Shown here one piece after another: positions 59,423 to 64,000 of a stretch of 64,000 nucleotides of DNA (within the stretch, counting starts at the first letter, position 1; every line of letters starts with the position of its first letter). A program made the translations under genes and the position numbers. The notes under the pieces are model-generated. The model searched no databases. It was not told where the DNA came from and was given only the letters and a program-made list of their open reading frames with translations. Source of the DNA: Treponema socranskii subsp. buccale (GTDB lineage: Bacteria > Spirochaetota > Spirochaetia > Treponematales > Treponemataceae); the NCBI RefSeq assembly GCF_024181585.1, contig NZ_CP054258.1, positions 682,001 to 746,000 on the forward strand, given 5' to 3'.

Positions 59423-61330
59423 ATGGTACACAACGCGGGTGCGGCCGATTTTGTCGGTGCGGAGCCGGAGCGGGTGCTGAAAGCCGTTTTTGGTTACGAT
59501 TCTTTTCGGCCCTTTCAAAAAGAGATTATCGCGTCGGTGCTCGCCGGAAAGGATACGCTCGCCGTTATGCCGACCGGCGGCGGCAAATCGCTGTGCTGCC
59601 AAATTCCCGCGCTCATCTTCGACGGCCTGACGATCGTCGTTTCTCCGCTCATCGCGCTTATGCAGGATCAAGTGTCCGCCCTTGCCGAAAACGGTGTCAG
59701 CGCCGTGTTTTTAAACAGCACGCTCGAATGGGACGACTATCGAAAAGCTTCGGACGATATCCGTTCGGGAAAGATAAAACTCGTTTACGTTTCGCCCGAA
59801 GGTCTTGCGACGGAGCGCTTAAAAGATTTGTTTTGTTCCGACGGCGTTAAAGTGAGCTGCGTTACGATCGACGAAGCGCACTGCATCAGCGAGTGGGGAC
59901 ACGATTTTCGTCCCGACTATCTCGAACTCGCTTCCGTGCGGCATCTCTTTTCCGATGCCGTGTGTCTTGCGCTGACGGCGACCGCAACGGCTTCCGTGCG
60001 AGCCGATATTATTAAAAATCTCGGCATGAAACGATGCGAAGTTTTTGTCGCGAGTTTTAACCGCAAAAATATTTTTCTTGAAGTGCAGCCCAAGCGGAAC
60101 GCGCTCGGTCAAGTCGTACATTTTATTAAAAATCATCCGGATGAAAGCGGTATCGTCTATTGTTTTTCGAGGCGTGAAGTCGATGACCTTACGCACTCTC
60201 TTTGCGATATGGGATTTTCCGCGCTGAATTATCACGCGGGTTTGAGCGACGCCGAACGCACATCGCATCAGCAATCGTTTATCCGCGACAAAGCGCTCAT
60301 CATGGTTGCAACCGTCGCATTCGGTATGGGAATCGATAAGCCGAATGTGCGCTTTGTCATCCATTATTCCGTTCCGAAATCCGTCGAACAATATTATCAG
60401 GAGATCGGCAGGGCGGGGCGCGACGGACTTCCTGCTCACGCGCTGCTCTTATACGGCGCGGAAGACGTACGGAAGATCCGCTGGTTTTTCGACGAGAGCG
60501 CCGACCGCAAAAAATCGGAACGGCTTTTGCAAAGCATGATTTCTTATGCTTCGTCAAAGACATGTCTCCGACGGTTTTTGCTTTCCTATTTCGGCGAAGA
60601 AAGCGTAAGTCGGGATGCTTTTTCATGCTGCAGCGTTTGCGCGGCAGGGGAGCTTCCGTCGGTCGATGTGACGCTTCCTTCACAAAAGCTTCTTTCGTGT
60701 ATTCTCCGTACGCGGGAGCGATTCGGCGCGTCCTACGTCATCGATGTGCTTACGGGTTCTCGTGCCAAACGCATTGCGGAAAACGGTCACGATTCGATTT
60801 CGACGTGGGGTATCGGAAAGGACTTTCCGAAGCGCGATTGGTTTGCGCTTGCCGAAGCGCTTGTCGATGCGGGTTATCTTCATAAATCCGAAGACTACCG
60901 AGTGCTTTCTCTTTCGCAAAAGGCAAAGCGTGCTTTGGCTTTGCGTGAAAAAATCGAACTGCCGATTTCTCCCGGAGTTTTCGAAGCGGAAGAAGCTCGG
61001 CATATTGCCGTAAAATCCGAGTCATCATCTTTCGGATCCGCTTCATTCGATTTTCCGCGCAAAGCTGCAAAAAAATCGCTTCCGTCAAAAATCGTCGATC
61101 AAAGCGACGGAGATGCGCTCCGCATCGCGCGGGAACTCAAAGTGTGGCGTAAAAAAATCGCCGAAAAAGAAAACGTGCCGCCGTACGTCATATTCGGAGA
61201 TCGGACGATTGCCGACATTGCGGCCAAAAAGCCGGTAAACGACGTGGAACTTTCCCGCGTATACGGCATCGGTTCGGTAAAAGCAGATCGTTTCGGAAGC
61301 GCGATTATACGCATCGTAAACAATGTGTAA
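59423..61330 (+). CDS. recQ: ATP-dependent DNA helicase RecQ
   Basis: A 635-residue RecQ helicase. Motif 0 FGYDSFRPFQKEII, Walker A MPTGGGKSLCCQIP, DEAH box IDEAHCISEWGHDFRPDY, motif VI QEIGRAGRDGLPAHALLLY, zinc cluster (CLRRFLLSYFGE ... CCSVC), winged helix and a C-terminal HRDC domain (PPYVIFGDRTIADIAAKKPV). All RecQ-core motifs are intact. Acts in recombination and replication-fork repair, and could process the many hairpin repeats seen here (inference). Confidence 0.95.
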   Translation: MVHNAGAADFVGAEPERVLKAVFGYDSFRPFQKEIIASVLAGKDTLAVMPTGGGKSLCCQIPALIFDGLTIVVSPLIALMQDQVSALAENGVSAVFLNSTLEWDDYRKASDDIRSGKIKLVYVSPEGLATERLKDLFCSDGVKVSCVTIDEAHCISEWGHDFRPDYLELASVRHLFSDAVCLALTATATASVRADIIKNLGMKRCEVFVASFNRKNIFLEVQPKRNALGQVVHFIKNHPDESGIVYCFSRREVDDLTHSLCDMGFSALNYHAGLSDAERTSHQQSFIRDKALIMVATVAFGMGIDKPNVRFVIHYSVPKSVEQYYQEIGRAGRDGLPAHALLLYGAEDVRKIRWFFDESADRKKSERLLQSMISYASSKTCLRRFLLSYFGEESVSRDAFSCCSVCAAGELPSVDVTLPSQKLLSCILRTRERFGASYVIDVLTGSRAKRIAENGHDSISTWGIGKDFPKRDWFALAEALVDAGYLHKSEDYRVLSLSQKAKRALALREKIELPISPGVFEAEEARHIAVKSESSSFGSASFDFPRKAAKKSLPSKIVDQSDGDALRIARELKVWRKKIAEKENVPPYVIFGDRTIADIAAKKPVNDVELSRVYGIGSVKADRFGSAIIRIVNNV

Positions 61331-61400
61331 AAACGTGCCGGCTGCCGTTCCTTAAAATGCGGCATTGCAGAAAATGTCAATTTTCGAAAATGCCGTATCA

Positions 61401-61489
61401 GTGTGCGAGAGCGCACACGTATATCCGCGAGTTTTCAAAAGAAAACTCGAAGTTAAACGAGACGCGCTATTTCAGCGGCTCGTTTAAAC
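61401..61489. repeat. type-2 palindromic repeat, copy 2
   Basis: Reverse-complement copy of 23983-24072, over 90% identical by eye, between recQ and the aldolase gene. Three stems as in copy 1. Confidence 0.75.
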
Positions 61490-61595
61490 CTTCTATATAA
61501 CAATACTGTTGCGCATTGCAAAAAAGTGTAATGCACTTTAAAATAATAAAACGGCGCATCGTGTTTTTGCGTCTGCAATTTCGGGGGAAGCGAAT

Positions 61596-62456
61596 ATGGC
61601 ATTGGTGACGATGAAGTATGAACTTGCAAAAGCGGGAAAAGAAAACTATGCCGTTCCCGCATTTAATTTTTTTACGTTTTCAAATCTTGCGGGCATAGCG
61701 CAGGCGGCAAAAAACAAATGCAGTCCCGTCATCGCTATGGCGACCGTAAGCGGCACGAAGATTATGGGAGAAAAGGCGAGCGTAAAAATGTGCGAAGGTG
61801 TCAGCGAAGATTACGGAATCGATATGGTAGTACACCTTGATCACTGCCGCGATTACGATATGATCCGCCGCTGTATAGACGACGGCTTTACGTCCGTTAT
61901 GATCGATGCGTCTTCGAAAAGCTACGACGAAAATGTCGACCTTACTTCACGCGTCGTCGAATACGCCGCAAAGTACGGCGTGACGGTTGAAGCGGAACTC
62001 GGAAATGTCGGCGGTAAAGAAGACGATATCGAAGTCGATGATATGTCGACTTTGTTTACGCAGCCGGAAGAAGCCGTTCGCTTTGTCCGCGATACGCATG
62101 TCGACTGTCTTGCCGTTGCGGCAGGCACGGTACACGGGTTTTATAAAACCGAACCCAAAATCGATTTTGCGCGCATCGCAAAGATTCATACGCTGATTCC
62201 CGACACCCCGCTTGTACTGCACGGCGGTACGGGTGTATCATACGAAGATTTACGAAAGGCGATCGCCTGCGGCATACGTAAAATCAATGTCGGAACCGAA
62301 TTCCGCGTACACGGCATTTCCGATACCGTAAAAAACGAATACGCAAAATCGCCCGATGTCGATCCCCGAAACGTTTGCCGCTCGGTGATTGAAAGCTGTG
62401 CCGTTATTGCGGAAGAGCTGATCGACGTCGTCGGAAGCGCAGGCAAGGCTGACTGA
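61596..62456 (+). CDS. class II fructose-bisphosphate/tagatose-bisphosphate aldolase
   Basis: A 286-residue zinc aldolase of the FbaA/GatY/KbaY family: VPAFNFFTFSNLAGIAQAAK, HLDHCRDYDMIRRCIDDGFT (zinc His), VEAELGNVGGKEDD, AAGTVHGFYKTEPKIDF and LHGGTGVSYEDLRKAI (zinc His). It cleaves fructose-1,6-bisphosphate or tagatose-1,6-bisphosphate. With the PfkB kinase 129 bases downstream it forms a short sugar-phosphate pathway. GGGGGAAG precedes the ATG. Confidence 0.9.
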   Translation: MALVTMKYELAKAGKENYAVPAFNFFTFSNLAGIAQAAKNKCSPVIAMATVSGTKIMGEKASVKMCEGVSEDYGIDMVVHLDHCRDYDMIRRCIDDGFTSVMIDASSKSYDENVDLTSRVVEYAAKYGVTVEAELGNVGGKEDDIEVDDMSTLFTQPEEAVRFVRDTHVDCLAVAAGTVHGFYKTEPKIDFARIAKIHTLIPDTPLVLHGGTGVSYEDLRKAIACGIRKINVGTEFRVHGISDTVKNEYAKSPDVDPRNVCRSVIESCAVIAEELIDVVGSAGKAD

Positions 62457-62585
62457 AAAGAAATGCCGCAAGTGCCTGTAAAAGTTTCGCCGCCTTTCGC
62501 TTCGGACAATAATTTCGAATTTAATAAAAATGAAATTCGATCCGTATAATAATTTTTTAATGATATTTTTTTTAGGAGCTGCAAA

Positions 62586-63503
62586 ATGAAATCCGGAAAA
62601 GTGCTCGTGGTTTGTTTGAATCCGACATTTGAACTCACGGTCGTACTCGATTCTTTTTATGAAAACGAAGTGAACCGTACCGCAAATTATTTTACGCTTC
62701 CTTCGGGTAAGGGAGTGAACGTCGCTCGCGTTTTGACGCAGCTCGGAACCGAAGCGCACGTACTGACACACCTCGGCGGAAGCCGTGCCGATGAATTTCT
62801 CGATCTTTGTAAAGCGGAAAATATCATACTCGAATCTTTTCCGTCAACGAGTCCCGTGCGCACGTGTATCAATATCGTCAACGGCGAAAAAAAGACGAGT
62901 ACGGAAATCGTGCAGGAACCGCCCGCCGTCGAAAAAGGCGCCGGAAAACGCGCGTTCGATTTATTCGATTCGCTTATCGGACAATTCGATGCGCTCGTTA
63001 TCACCGGCACGCGCGCCCAAGGCTATGAAGCCGATCTCTATTCCCGCATGACAGGGAGGGCAAAAGAGCTGGGAAAGCTTGTCGTACTCGACTTAAAGGG
63101 AGAAGATTTACGGCGCTCGCTCCTTTCGCGTCCCGATGTCATTAAGCCGAACCTTTCCGAGCTTGTGGCAACCGTGGAAAAGGGCCGCGTCGTTTTCGAA
63201 AATGAAAATTCCGATGCTCTCCGTGAAACCGTTCGTGCCGTTACAAAAAAAATATTCGACGATTACGGGACGAAAAGCGTCATAAGCCGAGGCAAATTCG
63301 ATACGTGGGTGTACGACGGAAATGATTTTTCGGCCGTTCCGAACAAAGACGCGCCCGTCGTCAATACGATAGGCTGCGGAGACGCGCTTACCGCCGGCAT
63401 GATGCACAGCCTGCTTGCGGGAAAATCGCTTTCCGATGCGGTGCGCTTCGGTATGGATTGTGCTCTCAAAAACGCGCAGTCGATCCGTCTCGGATTACGG
63501 TAA
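62586..63503 (+). CDS. PfkB-family sugar kinase (1-phosphofructokinase/tagatose-6-phosphate kinase type)
   Basis: A 305-residue ribokinase-fold kinase. CLNPTFELTVVLDSFYENEV and the GKGVNVARVLTQLGTEAHVL signature place it in the FruK/LacC branch; the second signature is NTIGCGDALTAGMMHSL, with Cys in place of the usual Ala of GAGD but the catalytic Asp kept. It should phosphorylate fructose-1-P or tagatose-6-P, producing the substrate of the aldolase upstream. AGGAG precedes the ATG. Confidence 0.9.
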   Translation: MKSGKVLVVCLNPTFELTVVLDSFYENEVNRTANYFTLPSGKGVNVARVLTQLGTEAHVLTHLGGSRADEFLDLCKAENIILESFPSTSPVRTCINIVNGEKKTSTEIVQEPPAVEKGAGKRAFDLFDSLIGQFDALVITGTRAQGYEADLYSRMTGRAKELGKLVVLDLKGEDLRRSLLSRPDVIKPNLSELVATVEKGRVVFENENSDALRETVRAVTKKIFDDYGTKSVISRGKFDTWVYDGNDFSAVPNKDAPVVNTIGCGDALTAGMMHSLLAGKSLSDAVRFGMDCALKNAQSIRLGLR

Positions 63504-63519
63504 CGGCAAATAAAAAATA

Positions 63520-63574
63520 GAGGCTCCGAACGACAACGCCACCCGGAGCCTCTACCGTCCAACATAGTTGGACA
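63520..63574 (+). terminator. double hairpin terminator after the kinase gene
   Basis: AGAGGCTCCG...CGGAGCCTCT (63520-63529, 63545-63554), then GTCCAAC-ATA-GTTGGAC (63558-63574). A run of A upstream makes the first hairpin usable on the opposite strand too; no strong T-run follows. Confidence 0.6.
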
Positions 63575-63596
63575 TCGGAGAGAGTTTATCAGCTTA

Positions 63597-63626
63597 TTTA
63601 CAAGCTTGCTTAAAATATACTATAGT
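63597..63626 (+). promoter_or_regulatory. promoter of the NusG-II-domain gene (leaderless layout)
   Basis: TTTACA (63597-63602), 18 bases, TATAGT (63621-63626), 9 bases, ATG 63636; no Shine-Dalgarno. Confidence 0.5.
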
Positions 63627-63635
63627 GATGGCGTA

Positions 63636-64000
63636 ATGTCAAGTATTTTTTTACATTTTTTTCGGAAAATTAAATTGATCGATATCGCCGTTTTTGCGGT
63701 TTTTGCGGTCGTTACGGTATATGCATTTTCATACGCGTACAGCGGCGGTATGGCTCGAAAAGAACTTCTCGTGCATACTCCGCGCGGTACTTTTGCGTAC
63801 GATATGTCGAAAGACAGAATTATCGATATTGAAGGCGCGATCGGTACGTCGCGCATCGAAATTTCAGGCGGTACCGCCCGTTTTCTCGATTCTCCGTGTC
63901 CGAATAAAACCTGCGTGCAGTCCATGCCGATAAGCGAAACCGGCGAATGGTCGGCCTGTCTTCCGAATCAAGTGTTTTTGCGGATAGAAGGCGGCAGAGC
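63636..64000 (+). CDS. NusG domain II-like (DUF1312) membrane-anchored protein, 3' partial
   Basis: The first 121 codons are present. A basic start and one membrane span (IDIAVFAVFAVVTVYAFSYA) are followed by an extracytoplasmic beta domain (LLVHTPRGTFAYDMSKDRII; ISGGTARFLDSPCPNKTC), which fits the NusG-II-like family with its conserved Cys pair (CPNKTC). In other bacteria this gene often sits with apbE, rnf or isoprenoid-synthesis genes; the neighbours here are cut off. Function is unknown; a link with extracytosolic flavin or quinone chemistry is suspected from context elsewhere. Confidence 0.75.
   Translation, partial: MSSIFLHFFRKIKLIDIAVFAVFAVVTVYAFSYAYSGGMARKELLVHTPRGTFAYDMSKDRIIDIEGAIGTSRIEISGGTARFLDSPCPNKTCVQSMPISETGEWSACLPNQVFLRIEGGR

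Overview
The window reads as a chromosomal segment of a spirochaete, most probably a Treponema of roughly 50% GC. The evidence is the mix of gene families: a TmpC/PnrA-type nucleoside receptor, BspA-like leucine-rich surface lipoproteins, several Rpn-type PD-(D/E)XK genes, a flavinylated fumarate-reductase-like lipoprotein, many lipoprotein signal peptides with spirochaete-style lipoboxes, and a class III cyclase fused to an ATPase. This is product-level resemblance only; no species can be named from it.

Layout. 1-1900: phosphatase-like genes and a small lipoprotein. 2030-7250: an AT-richer accessory stretch ending at the 3' end of a tmRNA gene (minus strand, 7246-7622). It holds small lipoproteins, a RelE/HigB-HigA type toxin-antitoxin pair, an XRE/ImmA pair, phage-like small membrane proteins and many short repeats. 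7865-14600: dtd, a PadR/BtrH-domain operon, cyclase-ATPase, manA, tcdA. 14815-19109: nucleoside receptor and a lipoprotein pullulanase on the minus strand. 19327-24460: a large BspA-like LRR lipoprotein with a 23-copy heptanucleotide tract at its promoter, bracketed by 306-bp direct repeats from an Rpn gene. 24469-31059 (minus): rsm22-like methyltransferase, MerR regulator, der, ptsI, acyl-CoA carboxyltransferase. 31170-36711: three more Rpn loci (one deleted, one intact, one split by a 141-bp element) and a second LRR lipoprotein whose consensus promoter runs straight into a CGTT tract. 36818-64000: mostly core genes (hflKC, a sigma factor with a -24/-12 promoter, tsaD, arfB, argG, PAP2 phosphatase, flavoprotein, cNMP-binding regulator, PHP, comM, DUF438 protein, tRNA-Leu, recQ, aldolase, PfkB kinase, start of a NusG-II-domain gene).

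How parts may work together. The cyclase-ATPase and the double cyclic-nucleotide-binding Crp-like protein could form a cAMP/cGMP circuit. PtsI, aldolase, PfkB kinase, ManA and pullulanase point to sugar uptake and alpha-glucan use. Ribosome rescue is represented twice (tmRNA and ArfB), with Dtd nearby.

Most notable observations: (i) every Rpn locus with a preserved 3' part carries a good internal Shine-Dalgarno and in-frame ATG at the same place, about 71-86 codons from the end, which fits an intragenic antitoxin layout, and a 140/141-bp palindromic element has landed in Shine-Dalgarno sequences of two of these loci; (ii) two LRR surface lipoproteins have simple-sequence repeats at their promoters; (iii) the 3' ends of tmRNA and tRNA-Leu are each duplicated and joined to the same hairpin module, whose stem shows compensatory changes; (iv) about nine genes have a promoter whose -10 box lies 6-9 bases before the ATG with no Shine-Dalgarno, which predicts leaderless mRNAs; (v) a sigma-70-family factor has a near-consensus sigma-54 promoter, recalling the Borrelia RpoN-RpoS cascade.
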